Shown here: positions 11,217-23,100 of the stretch, one piece after another
Layout of the letters: every line of letters starts with the position of its first letter
How positions within the stretch are numbered: position 1 is the first letter of the stretch
NCBI RefSeq assembly: GCF_001522545.3
Contig: NC_031768.1
Coordinates: forward strand, 112,745,641 to 112,809,640
Direction: 5' to 3'
Source: Parus major
Taxonomy: Eukaryota > Chordata > Aves > Passeriformes > Paridae
DNA: 64,000 bases
The notes under the pieces: generated by a model
What the model was told of the DNA's origin: nothing
The model's input: only the letters and a program-made list of their open reading frames with translations
Databases searched by the model: none
Translations under genes and position numbers: made by a program

Positions 11217-13195
11217 ACCTGCTCCCAAAATTATTTCTGCCTGGGGTTTTCTTATCAGATGATCTATTTGTTCTAAAAATCACAGAGCCCTGAGGGTTCT
11301 GTCTGTGTCTCCAAGGCTTTGCCATGGACACCCCATGACTGACTCATTGAAAGGGACAGCTTGGACAGTCCCCATGCCTGGAATCATCAGGAAACACCTG
11401 CAGGCTCTTAGCTAATGGAAGGATCTTCCTCGTGGGGTTTCCTAACCAGGAAGAGGTAGATCCCAGTGACGATGAGACTCTGTTGTTTCTGCATGAGTCT
11501 GTGGCTCGGTTCTGAGTGAGTGTCATTAAATGTCACCAGCTGCAGGGTTCAGAGTCCAGACTTCCTGGATTTCAGAGGGCTGCAAGGTGAAGTTCATGTT
11601 GAAATAGAGGGATCTGACTTTCTGCTGGGCTCAGTAAAACTCCCCATGATTCCCCCAGTTTCTGTCAGAGACCCACAGCTCAGGGCAGTGGAGCCAGGAG
11701 ACCAAGTCATGATGGTGCTCCATCAGTGATGTGTTTGGGATCCATGGATCAGAGTATGACAGAATAAATTGGGTTGGAAAGGACCTCAGGAGGTCTCAGT
11801 CCAACCTCCTGGTCATGGCAGGGGCAGCTCTGGGGTCAGACCAGGTTATGCAGGGCTTTATTCAGTCAGGTCTTGAAAAGCTCCGAGGACAGAGGTTGCA
11901 CAACCTGCTTGTGGTGGAACAGTTTTCCCTTTTCTTCAGCCTGGAATATCAGTGGTGTCCCTGTCAGCAGTGCTGCCAGGATAACCAGGCTTCCTCAAAG
12001 AGGTCTCCTCATCATGAGAAGAGAATGAAGGCAGGGAGCACCACCTTGGCCTCTCCTGGAAAAGCCCAGGACACCAGGAGCGGCCCTGGGAGATATGGGG
12101 AAGGAACCCTTGGATTGTCCTAAACTGCTTCCTGCACATTTGGATGCCGCAGGTTTGGTCCATCCAGCTGGGAAAATCATGCTGGTATGAAGGTTTGTGT
12201 GTCTGCAGAGTACACTCTGCAGAACCCACCCTTCCCATCTCCTGGGCCTCAGACTATCGACTCCTCTTTCCCTGGGGATGATGGAATTTCTGTTCCCCTT
12301 CCCCCTCTCCTTTCCCACACATCCTCTACTCCTTAGGCACAACTTATCCCTTCATTTAGAGATGGTTTCACTCGTACCCATTTCATTAAGCACTCAATTA
12401 CTCTCCTCCTGTATTTAACTTGGAAACCCTTTCCCGTCATTCCAGGACATTTTGGACCATGCACAGGACCAGCTGTAAGAGCTGGTCAAACAAACTCGAT
12501 GCCTCCAAAGCTTGTTTCGCAAACTTGGAGTTCCCAGGACTGCTTGGCTGAGGGCTAGGAGCAGATTTACATGGAATTAACCATTTGACCAGAGGCAATT
12601 GGCTTCTGCTTAGCTCAGAATTGTCCCCAGCTCCATGTCCAGCTCAAGGAGGACGTTGGACCTGGAGCTGGTGACAGGCCAGGGAATCTCCAGCACTGGG
12701 AGTGCACACCCAGCATCCCGAGGCTTTTGCTCCACGTCGGTCCCAACAGGGATCCCGAGCCAAGGAGCCGGCCTGGGAGGCTCCAGATTAATCTCTGGAA
12801 CGTGACCTTTACATGCTGGGAGTGGTGGGAGAGATATTTTAACTGCAGTGGCAAAGGTCCAAAGAAGAAACACCAGCCAGGCCCTAGATAACAATATTGG
12901 CCTCCTGACAAGGACTCCAGCTGGTAATGAGCCTCGGGACTGGTCTCCCCTTTTTGGGGTGGGACAAACCCATGTAGACACAATTTCCCACCTTCCCTCT
13001 TTGCTCCAGCCAGGAAAACAGGGGTCACAGAACTCTGCACTCCTGAGGGTGGGCTTCAAGAGCCCAGTTTGGGTCTAATTAAATGTTAAATTTAAGGTGT
13101 GTTATATGAAAAAAAAATACAGGAAAATGCAGTTTTAAAATAAATAATGATGATGGAGGGGTTTTAAAACAGAGAAGCTGGATTGCATCCATCCT
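11217..13195. other. Intergenic, no gene seen
   Basis: Contains one older CR1 fragment (11750-11962). The rest is unique, with no coding or splice structure that I can support. Confidence 0.35.
11750..11962 (-). repeat. Old CR1 subfamily fragment
   Basis: Minus orientation of a different CR1 type: ATTGGGTTGGAAAGGACCTC, GTCCAACCTCCTGGTCATGG, TTATGCAGGGCTTTATTCAG and AAGCTCCGAGGACAGAGGTT. The 3' tip is eroded. Confidence 0.85.
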
Positions 13196-13376
13196 CTGCA
13201 GGGAGGTTTTCCTGCTCAGGGCAGTGGTGAGTCCCCATCTCTGGAGGGATTTAAAGCCGTGTGGATGTGGCACCTGGGGACGTGGGTCAGTGGTGGCCTT
13301 GGCACTGCTGGGGGAATGGTTGTACCTGATGGTCTTAAAGGTCTTTTCCAGCCCCAATGATTCTGTTATTTTTATT
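13196..13376 (+). repeat. CR1 LINE 3'-end fragment
   Basis: Plus orientation: GGTGAGTCCCCATCTCTGGA, GGATTTAAAGCCGTGTGGAT, TGGTTGTACCTGATGGTCTT and the end CCCCAATGATTCTGTTAT. It belongs to the subfamily with the GTGTGGATGTGGCACCTGGG box. Confidence 0.9.
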
Positions 13377-15654
13377 GACAGTCAAAGCAGATCTAATGCT
13401 GGTTTTCTTCCAAGAGGGTTGGTATCCATGGGGAAGCTGTGAAAGGATGACCTGAGTGTAGGAGGACGTCACCAACCTTCTCCCAGAGGTCAGGAAGCAG
13501 GATGGGTCACCCAGGAGGCTCCCTGGGACATGGAGAAGGTGTAACAGTGCCCTCCCCATCCTCACCCATCCCTCAAATCCCCACACGATCAGTTTGGGCT
13601 CTAAAGAGACACTTGGTGGGATTCTTTCACCCATTTGAAGTGAATATCAAATCAAATTTATTTGAAGTTAATTGGGATGGACGTCTCCAAGGGGGCTCCA
13701 GGCATGGGCTGGACTCACTGGGGCTGAGCAAACCTCCTGTTTTCTGGGCTGAGCTGGATAAGGATCACCCCCCTTGTGTGGCATCCACAGGGAGCAGGGG
13801 CTTTCTGGGGCCCAGGGTCACACCCAGGGGTGTCTCAGCGGGAATCTCCCTGAGGACACAAGGGTTGTTTTGGAGCAGAAGGGGAAGGAAGTGATTTCAA
13901 AAGTCCCGTAGTAAGAACAAGTTTTGTTTTTTTTTAAAAACAAAGAGGTTCCAGGGTGGGACCCTGTGCTGGCCTCTGTGGTGTCACTGCTGGGAGCTGA
14001 GAGCAAAAATAATGGCCCACAAAACTACTGGAAAATGGGGGTTTGTCCACCATCAATGGGGACTTGCTCTTGAGCCTCTCTGTGGCTTTTCTTTGCTGTG
14101 GATTTCATGAGGATCAGGTGAAAAATGGGAGACATGGAATGATGCTATGGGGGCCCTGCCACTCCATCCCTTGAACCAATCTCCAGCTGGAGCTAAATCT
14201 GTCGTGGTGCCAGGCTGTGTTTCCACCCCGAGGCTGAGCTGCTGGTGCATCAGCCAGGCAGCAGCCCCACAAAACCTGGGGGTGATTGGATCCCACAATC
14301 CAGCTGCCTCTGCCCATCGAATCCCACCAAGCTGCTGCCAGGGGTCCAGGCACAGCTGGGTCACTCCTGCACAGCTCCTCAGCAGCTCTGCAAATAGAGA
14401 AATGAGGAGAAAGGAGCCTTTTTCAGGAGAGCCTCTCCCCCAGCACTATTTTAGGCCAGGACCATTACATGGATGGGTTGCTGCTGCTGGTTTTAGTAGG
14501 ACTTGATTTGAGGACGTGTGTTTACTTGTTTTATTGAATGCCAGGATCAGTGCAAAACCTCCTCCAGCAGCAAGTTCTGTCCTCCAGAACACCTCTTCCA
14601 GCAGCTCCTGCTGTTGCAACTTGCTCAGACCCTCTTGAATAAGACCTTGAATGAGTTAGTTAGTTTGTTTGTTTGTTTAAATCTTTCTTATTTACTATTT
14701 TCTAGGCAGTCCCAGAGGAAGTGTCATGAAATTTGGCAGAAAACTCAGCATCTCTGCTCCTAAGAAAGCCATCAATGGGGTCAGCAGAAGCAGAGATGAC
14801 CCTGCCAGAGCTGACCTCATTGAGTTTTGTGACATTTTGTGACTCCCCCTCTCCCTCCCTGCACGGGCTGCAGAGCAGAACCAGATCTGGGAACCCACAG
14901 CACACGTAGCCCAAGCCTATGGGTTAATTTTAACACACCTGCCCTGGTGTGAGGTGTTTATTTATTTATGGTCTTCCTAGAAGCAACATTTTTGGCCACA
15001 ACAGAATGCTTGTGTTTTAGGGCCCAGCAGGCAGCTCCTGCTGCCTGGGAGGTCGTGGCAGCACCCCTACCCCTCTTTGCAAACATCATCCTGAGGGTGG
15101 GAAATGCACTTGGAGTCTGAAAACCCCTCCAAAAAACCTGGCTTATGCAGGAGCTCAGAGGAAAAGTGAATGGCACCTCCATCACCCTCCTGATGGTGAG
15201 GAGGAGGAGGGGAGAGGAATTACATGCACTCAGTGGGGAGGAAACGAAAGTTGGGCTAAAAAAAAATATAAAAATCCCCAACCGCTGGTGGAGAAGAGAA
15301 AATCCACACCCAGACAGCCACAGAGCACAGCCCTTCCTGCACTGGAGCAATGTGCTCAAGGCTCGCTGCTTGCAGCTGCTTCCCCCAGAGAGCATCACAG
15401 GCCTGGGGTCTCCACCAATTCCCTCTTCCCCACGGAGCACCAGCCCCAGACAGCAAAGGTGCCCTGTCTGTGTCCATGTGCCAGTTCCTGCTAAAGGGAT
15501 TAGTGGGGAAAGGGTGGAAAAGAGAGGAAAATGTCTCTCTGTGCTCAGCACCCACCCAACATCACCTCTTGGGTGCTGCAGCCTCAGAGGTGGCAGGAGG
15601 AGACTCCCCCAGAGCATGTGCAGATGAGGGACGGACACAGGGACTGGTACAGGC
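13377..15654. other. Intergenic, no gene seen
   Basis: Unique sequence with a short GTTT run at 14659-14680. No protein-coding exon or structured RNA is recognised. Confidence 0.35.
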
Positions 15655-15897
15655 AAGAGGAAATGGCCTCTACTTAAGGTTTAGATTGGATATTCAGAAA
15701 GGTTTCATGACTGAAAGGGTGGTCAGGCATTGGAACAGGCTGCCCAGGGAAGTGGTGGAGTCCCTGGAACTGTTCAAGAAGTGTGTGGATGTGGGGCCTG
15801 GGGACATGGCTCAGTGGCAGACACAGCAGTGCTGGGTTAACACTTGGACTCCATGATTTCAGAGGGCTTTTTCAACCCTACTAATCCCACGACTCTG
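15655..15897 (+). repeat. CR1 LINE 3'-end fragment
   Basis: Plus orientation: AGGAAATGGCCTCTACTTAA, GGTTTAGATTGGATATTCAG, GGCATTGGAACAGGCTGCCC, GTGGTGGAGTCCCTGGAACT and a diverged tip CTAATCCCACGACTCTG. Confidence 0.92.
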
Positions 15898-18349
15898 TTT
15901 TCCAGCCCCAGCTCCCACCTCCAACCAACCCACCCTATTCTGGAGCTCAGTTGGCTGCTGGGAAGGTGCTCCCATGTCTCTCCAGCCCCAGCTGACCTCA
16001 TCTCCAGCACACCCAAAGGCAGCACGAACAGAGATTTCCTTCTCCAGCTGCATTAGCTTTTGCTGCCCCTTGAAAGTTGTAGATGGTCCTGAATAAGAGC
16101 ATCCTGGAGGGAGAATTCAGACATCCTGGGAAGCTGCAAAATCACATCTGCTCCTATGGGATGTCCTTCCTGCAAGCCCAGCCACACAGGGCAGGTTTCT
16201 GTGTCTGTTAAGTGACTGAACACCTTTCCAGCCAGGACACCACGAGACATATCAAGGTGGGATCAGGGCATCAGTTTGCACTTGCACAGATTTAGGTAAG
16301 TGTTCACCCTCTCCTCTCCCACCAGCCAGCACCAGGCAGGGCTGCAGGCTCAGCCCAACATTCCCAAACTCTCTTACTTGCTACACCTCAGGCTTTAAAA
16401 GCAAAATAAAAGGAAAAAAAAGAAGAGATCTGATATATGACAGCTTGTCTGCAGCACTTCTGCCAGTGTCTTCCTGCATGTTTGAGCTGCACCCAAGGGT
16501 GCAGTGCTGACTCTTCTGTGGCCAGCCTGACCTCCCTGGTCCACCCATTCCTGTATCACATTCCTGCCCGCTAGTCAACATGGAAATGTTTTGAAAGTGT
16601 CTTAGAAACCTGCTGGGCTGCCAAAACAGTTGAAAAATGAAGCCACGAAGGGAAATGTGCGGCTGTTTTCCAGGTCGGCTCACTGGGGATCACCTCCGTC
16701 TTCTGCGCTGCAGCTGCACAAATCATTTGGTTTTCAACAGGATTTTAAACATCTGCCTCTTCCTTGGGCTTGTTTGAGCTGCTGTGGAGCTGAGAAATGG
16801 AGATTTGGGGCGAGGGAGGCTTTGATTTTGGGTTCCCTGGGTGACAGGGGATCTACATGAAGGACAGAAATGAGTAAGGTGAGTTAGGGTTGGCACCCTC
16901 CTTCCATCTCTCTCATACCCAAACAAAAGGAGAAAAGTGAGAAAAAGCAAAAGAAGGAAAAGGAAAGGTTTTTCCTTGCAGTGGGCAGTGAAGCTGGGAA
17001 GCTCCTGCTTGCTGGAAGCTGCTGGGACTTCCCAGGCTTGGAAAAGGTCTGATGGGAAGAGGACTCTCCAGGGGACATGTCCGCACTCCAAAGAAGCTTT
17101 TAGAGAAACATCTCATCTGGCCTGCTGAAGCATCCAGCTCCAAGTGGCCAAGCAGACCTCTCAGCTGGCCTGGCCATAATTAATCACCCCTGGGGTGCCT
17201 CTTGTTTTTGAGTTGTTTAGTTTTATCTTGTGGAGGAATAGCTGCAAGGAGATGGTGCCAGGCAAGGGCTGCTGAGCAGCAGCGATCACCCCACGGGTCA
17301 CAGCTCAGGCAAGGACAGCCACAACTCTCTGGACATCATCCACAGGTCCATCTGTCACCTCTGGACATCATCCCTCCTTGGGAGGGTGAAGGATTTGGAG
17401 GAGGAAACCAAGGTGCTGTGGTTGGGTGACCCCAACCTTTGCCCAGGAAGTGTTTCCAAATCCAGGAGAGATGGGCTGAACTCAGCACCCAGGGCACTGC
17501 TGGGCAGCTTCTCCCAGCTGAGCCTCCCTCACCAGCTCTGCCCAGGCATCTGCCTCCCTCTGGGCAAGCAGCAAGCCTGTCCTTCCTCCCTTATCAGCCC
17601 CAAATAGCTGCGATGTGATGTATTGCTTTCCCTCCTCAAACAAATTACATCAGAAGAAGGAAACAGGAATATTTTTTTTTCTCTTTTCTGGCATGGAGGT
17701 CCATGAGCAAGATCTCTGCAGCCCTGTGTCCATGCCAGGAGTTCATATCCTCTTAATGCCTCCTTAGCCAGCTGCCACTTTCTGCTGCTGAATAATAGAT
17801 GCCATTGGTGCCCTTCCCCTCCTCCATCAGGGGCTTCACAGAGCCCCCCTGCCATAGCCAGAGGGCCCAAGGACCCCCACACGAAATCAGATCCAGCTGG
17901 GGAAGGAGAATCTGGCTTTCACCCAGGGACACAGATGGGGAATACTCCGGGGAACACCGGGGCTCGCTCCGTGCTCGCGGCAGCAGAAAACAACTGGGCC
18001 ACCTGCACATGATCCAGGGTGGCTGTTCTGTCCTGGAGCCCTCCAGCCCCCCCAAACCTGAAGGTTTTTCACCCAGGGGAATGAGCCCCACTGGGAAGGT
18101 TGGGTTGAACCTGGCCACTGCTTCCCTTGGGCAGTGGCCACCTGCGGGAGAGGGCAGGCTGTGAAGGAGCTGGTGGCCCTCCACAGCTTCCTGCAGCTTC
18201 CTGGGACACTGTGGTGCCAGGGATCCCTGGGGACAGCGGTTCAAAGAACACACAGCAAGGAGCAAACCTCCAGCAAACCTTCTGCCTTGTCCTCCTGGTT
18301 CCAGCAACCATGAAAAGTGCCAGGATCCCAGTCCTGGCATCAGCCCCAG
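15898..18349. other. Intergenic, no gene seen
   Basis: No repeats or exons are recognised. Long open frames on the minus strand near 17753-18733 run into the minisatellite that follows and carry no known domain. Confidence 0.35.
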
Positions 18350-18770
18350 TGCTAGCACCTGTGGAAGTGAGTCCGGTCTCAGTCCCAGCTCCAATCTTAC
18401 CCACGGTCCCATTCTCGGGGCAGAGAGGTGGGAGGGGTCCTTTCCTCGTCCTAACTCCAACCCCATTCCCGGTCCCATCCCCGGGGGAGGATCTGGGGAG
18501 CAATCATCTGTCTCCAATGTCAGTCCCAATTCCGATGCCATCCACGCTCCCACTTCTGGAGGATGAGGAAGGCGGGGCGGGTATCCAGCCTTTATTTCGG
18601 TGCCATTCCCGGGGGACAAAGGGGACAGCAGTGGGTGTCCGGTCTCGGTCCCAGCCCCAATCCCATCCATACTCCCATCCCCGGGGCAGGGGGTGAGGGG
18701 TCCTGCTCTAGCCCTAATCCCGATTCCATCCATAATGCCATCCCGGAGGGGGAAAGAGAGGGGGCGGCCG
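18350..18770. repeat. Degenerate ~65-bp minisatellite
   Basis: About six diverged copies of a unit like GTCCCAGCCCCAATCCCATCC ending at a CCCATCCCCGGGG-type box. The box recurs near 18412, 18478, 18543, 18607, 18680 and 18743, spacings of about 65 bases. It lies just upstream of the CpG island. Confidence 0.75.
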
Positions 18771-19085
18771 CACTCCTGATCCCACGCACGTTCCCATCCA
18801 GGGAGCAGAACTCCCGTCCCGTCCCCGGGGGAAGGGGCGGTCCCGGCCCCGGGAGGGGCAGTTCTGGCCCCGGTCCTGCCCCGTCCCAGCCCCGTTCCCA
18901 GCGCCGGGAGGGCGGTGCAGCCCCACGCCCGCCCCGTCCCTGCTCACACGCGGCGGCGGCACCGGGAGCGGCACCGGGAGCGGGGGAAGGACCAAAGCCG
19001 GGCATGGCACGGCCTCCGCCGCCCTCCTGAGCGGGGCCATCGGCGCTGAACCCCCGGCACGGAGCCCCCGGCTCGGCACCGCCCG
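18760..19085 (+). promoter_or_regulatory. P2RY2: CpG island and candidate noncoding first exon of P2RY2
   Basis: This is a dense run of CpG dinucleotides with GGGCGG-type GC boxes (for example near 18834), and it ends in a good splice-donor match, CCCG|GTGAGA, with the GT at 19086-19087. It is the only CpG island upstream of the P2RY2 coding exon on the same strand, 7 kb away. Mammalian P2RY2 has noncoding 5' exons. A short upstream reading frame of 8 codons (ATG at 19004) lies inside. The link to P2RY2 is inference: it could serve a divergent or noncoding transcript instead. Confidence 0.45.
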
Positions 19086-19099
19086 GTGAGAGCGGCCGC

Positions 19100-19176
19100 A
19101 GCGGGCGGGGAACCGCGGGGGGACCGTGGGGGAACCGTGGGGGAACCGTGGGGGAACCGTGGGGGAACCGTGGGGG
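19100..19176. repeat. 11-bp minisatellite GTGGGGGAACC
   Basis: Six to seven tandem copies starting within 15 bases of the candidate splice donor. The last four or five copies are perfect, seen as a one-base shift per ten-base block. Confidence 0.95.
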
Positions 19177-19268
19177 ATGTGGGGCTGCATGTCCTGCCCA
19201 CGCCAGGGAAGGACGAGCGGTGACCTCCAGGGTGGAGTGGGAAACTCGTGCATGGGGTGAGAGTGGGA

Positions 19269-19784
19269 ACACGGGTGGGGGGACACACGTGAATGGGGGA
19301 CACGGGCACACGGGTGGGACACACAGACACGGGTGGGACACACGGACACGGGTGGGACACTGACACGGGTGGGACACACACAGACACAGGCAGGACACAC
19401 AGACACACGAGCGGGACACACGGACACGGGTGGAACACACAGACACGGGTGGGACACACAGACACAGGCAGGACACAGACACAGGCAGGACACACAGACA
19501 CGGGTGGGACACACAGACACACGAGCGGGACACACAGACACGGGTGGGACACACACACACAGGCAGGACACACAGACACGGGTGGGACACACACGGGTGG
19601 AACACACGGGCACAGGCAGGACACACAGACACGGGTGGGACACACAGACACTGGCGAGACACACGGACACGGGTGGGACACACGGACACGGGTGGAACAC
19701 AGGCACATGCAGGACACACGGACACGGGTGGGACACACACACACACCCCCCCGTGCGCACACGGACACACAGACACATGCACGT
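19269..19784. repeat. ~19-bp minisatellite (GGGACACACAGACACGGGT)
   Basis: About 27 units of 18-20 bp, alternating CGGGTGG and AGGCAGG variants. No stop codon falls in several frames on both strands, which creates spurious 300-400-codon open frames (Val/Cys-rich on minus, Thr/His/Gly-rich on plus). Confidence 0.97.
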
Positions 19785-19914
19785 ACTGACGGCGGTGGCA
19801 CTTGTTGCTGTCCGGGTGACACGGGTGACAGACACAGGGTCCCGGTGCGGGGAGTGCGGCACTGCTTGCACAGAGCCCAAGCCCGAGCCTCCTGCTCTCC
19901 TCTCAACCCCACAT

Positions 19915-20110
19915 ACTGCCCCTAAAACTGCCCCTAAAACTGCCCCTAAAACTGCCCCTAAAAGTGCCCCTAAAACTGCCCCTAAAAGCGCCCCTAAAGC
20001 TGCCCCTAAAAGTGCCCCTAGAAGTGTCCCTAAAAGCGCCCCTAAAGCTGCCCCAAAGTGCCCCTAGAAGTGTCCCTAAAAGTGCCCCTAAAGCTGCCCC
20101 AAAGTGCCCC
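19915..20110. repeat. 12-bp minisatellite AAAACTGCCCCT
   Basis: About 16 units with variants (AAAAGTGCCCCT, AAAGCTGCCCCT, AGAAGTGTCCCT). The later part shows a higher-order pattern in which a block ending GCTGCCCCAAAGTGCCCC is repeated. It reads as PKTA/PKSA in one plus frame, purely as a consequence of the repeat. Confidence 0.95.
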
Positions 20111-23100
20111 AGGACAGGGCAGAGGGACCAGCAGCCGGCCCGGAGTCGCTGGCATGGGCGGGTGCCGGCACAAATGGTTCAAAATGGGGACTCAGGGAAG
20201 CCTCCTGCTCCTTTTGCTCCTCTTTACCTGAATTGTTGGGTTTTTCACGCATTAATTCACGATAATATCTTTCCTGCTCAGTTTCTTCCTTCCCTGGGGA
20301 ACTCACTGGCTGTTTACCCGTGATTTCCCGTACAAGCTCTGGTTAAACCATGGACCTGACTCTCTGCTTTGCTCCGCGTGTTTTTCCACCTCTTTGCATG
20401 CAGGGCTCCCTGTGTAATTTCTTTGGGAGTGTTTTAATTTGCACTGCAGTGGGTGATACTCTGATTTCAAACTTTCTAGCAGCTCCTAACCTCCAGAACA
20501 CCCTTCTTCCCAGAGCTGGGCACTGACTGACATTACTGCAGGAACAGCTAGCTTTAGGGGAAAAACATTTTACTTCTCTTTCTGCTTCAGTTTTCTTATC
20601 AGTTTATTGCAAAAGCCATTTGGCAGCCCACTGCCTTCCTGTACAGGAGGTGAGGAGCAACAAACCTGGCTCTGGGGGGCCACCAGCACTGGGGGATGGT
20701 GGCCCTAGCTCGTGGTCACTGCTGCCGAAATTGGATGGTTTCATTACCACCAAATTCCTCTTGTTTTCCCTCGAGCAAAGGGTGGCTGATAGGTTAAGGG
20801 GCTCCAGTGCAAAGGGAGAGACCCCAAAATGCACTGAGCCCCAAAGCATGGCCCCATCCTGGGGCTTAGTGGGTTATAAAACCCCCAGAAGGATTTCTGA
20901 CGGTCGTGGCACTGGGTGACTTTATCCTGTCTCTGCCCAGTGCGATTTTTATCTCGGGTTGTTGACACGAAGCCAAAGCCATGAATAGTTCTCTGGCAGC
21001 GGAGCGTGCTGCTGGCCACACTGAGCTCCCTCCTCAGTGCTGGGCAGCCCCCACTGAAACCTGAATGGGAACCATGAACACCCTACTGCCTCCAAAAAAT
21101 TATCCCCCAAAGTCCACCCCCTGTGGGGTATTCTGGTGATGCCCTGGTGGAACCAGGTGATTGTGTTATCCTGGTTGTCCCCAGAGTGCCTTTGGTTTTT
21201 CCAGGGTGATTGTGACTCCCTTGGTGTGCGCAGGAGGCTGGGAGGTCTCCATGGAAGGAGATGTGGAGCTTGTAGGGTTACCAAATTGGCCAGAAACTGG
21301 TCCCACACTCATCTCACTGTGACTGTTGCTTCCTCCAGTGAGCATCAAAAGGTCACAGAGGGCAAAACCAAAGTCAAACTCCTGGAAGAAACACCCCCTT
21401 TCTACCACCAGGGAGCCTAAAGGATGCAAGTGGTCTGCTTCCCCCATGGAATAAGTAAAACTGGGAGTTTGAGGGCTCAGATGGGATCCATCCCAATCCT
21501 ACAGCAGGGAAAAACAGGCAGGGAGCATCATCTTTCCTGAAGCAGGAAGAGAAGTGTTAATGAAGGGATTAAATACTGGCCAGGGTTGATGTTTACTTCC
21601 AGAAGGATCCATCCCCAGAGCCCTGCCATGCTGGAAATTGAGTCAGGTTCAACTGAAAGAAGGTGGCCTTAATTAGTGTTGTCACTGATGGTTTTAATGC
21701 TTTTTTAATTCACTTTAAAGCCACAGATTTGGTTAATTTGATTTCCCATGGTGTGGAGCAAGGCAGGAGGTTTTGGTACCCCCTGGGAAGTGAAGCCTGG
21801 AAGGTGGATTGATTCAGGGAGGAATTCAGGGGGTTTCTTGGGGGAAACCAGAAATTCCCAGAAGAAGTGATTTGTCACAAAGCAAAACATTTATTTGACC
21901 TCCAAACACAGCCATGAAGTTCTTTCAAACTGATATCTTTTCTCCAGACTCTCCCTTTTTAGCTTGGATGAAGTTGCTGGAAAACTCTCTGAGAAACCAA
22001 AACACCCCCAGAAAAACATTTTTCATGGAGAAAACAAATTCAACTCTCCTGTTTCTTAGCCTGACGACAGGAGGGGAAACTGAGGCACGTGGCTGCTTCG
22101 GTGGAGCAGTTCCATTTCCGGAGTGGAGGTGCCCTCAAAAGGTGTTTTTTTGTAGGGACGGAAACACAGATTCCTGGCAAGGTTTCGGTTTAAGTGAGGT
22201 GTTCTGGTTACTTTGGGGATGCAGGAAGGGGTGGATCACACCCATCAGGGATAAAGGAGGGATGTTGCCTGGCAGGGAGATGGATAAAGCCCCTTTATCT
22301 TGACTATCCTGGAAATGAATTTTGGAGGTGTCTTGCCTTGGGGTCACTGGAGAGAAGCGCTGGGGGTGGTGGAGCTGGGACAGCTGGGGAGGTCCTCAGC
22401 CCACACAGATGGCCGGGGCCAGGCTGGGGGAGAAAGGCTCGAAAGGTCACAGAAAGTGTCAGAAAGGATCCAAAGGGAAAGGGCAGATGAAAACCAGGCA
22501 GTTTGGGCAGGCTCAGGTTTCGGCTGGATCCTGTCTCATGGCTCTGAGCAGACGGGCTCGGGAGCATCCGAGTGTTGCCTGTTTGCTTTAGGTCGTGAAG
22601 GGTTTGAACCACAATCCCAGGGCAGGGAAAAACGATTCCAGGTCCCAGAGCCTCGAGTAGCTCCTGATCCTGAGCGAGGATTTTGATGAGTCTACTAAAT
22701 GCCTCTGAATTAGGGCAGGGAAAACACCCACGTTCCCCATGTGTCCTTTGGAAGGGAGTCAGGGAGAAGATGTGGTGAATGGATCGTGGTTTCGGCCTCC
22801 AGCATAAAACAGTGTGCTGTGGCACAACCAAGGGCTACCTCTGGGAGGTCCTGCTGGTAAATTAATCCACATTAATTATTTGGGAAGGCCAATTAAACCT
22901 CATCAGCCCCCTGTGAAAAGGTATTCATCTCAGCCGTGGTTTGGTTGCGCTTTGTTGTCTGCCTGGCAAATTCCCGAGCACGAAACATGGCTGGAATGCT
23001 GAGAAACGGAGTAGAAATCAGGAGTCAAGGCCTTTACTTGGCAATTCAGTGCCTGTCCCGTGGTCTCCCTGTGGAGGGCTGCCCATCCCTCGGCTGCCCA

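Noticed and set aside
18592..19912. Three long overlapping minus-strand open frames (322-396 codons), Val/Cys/Pro-rich
   Set aside because: They are generated by the ~19-bp minisatellite, which has no stop in several frames; no start context, domain or splice signals.
19293..20067. Plus-strand open frames rich in Thr/His/Gly and PKTAPK repeats
   Set aside because: Pure translation of the 19-bp and 12-bp arrays; two neighbouring frames stay open at once.
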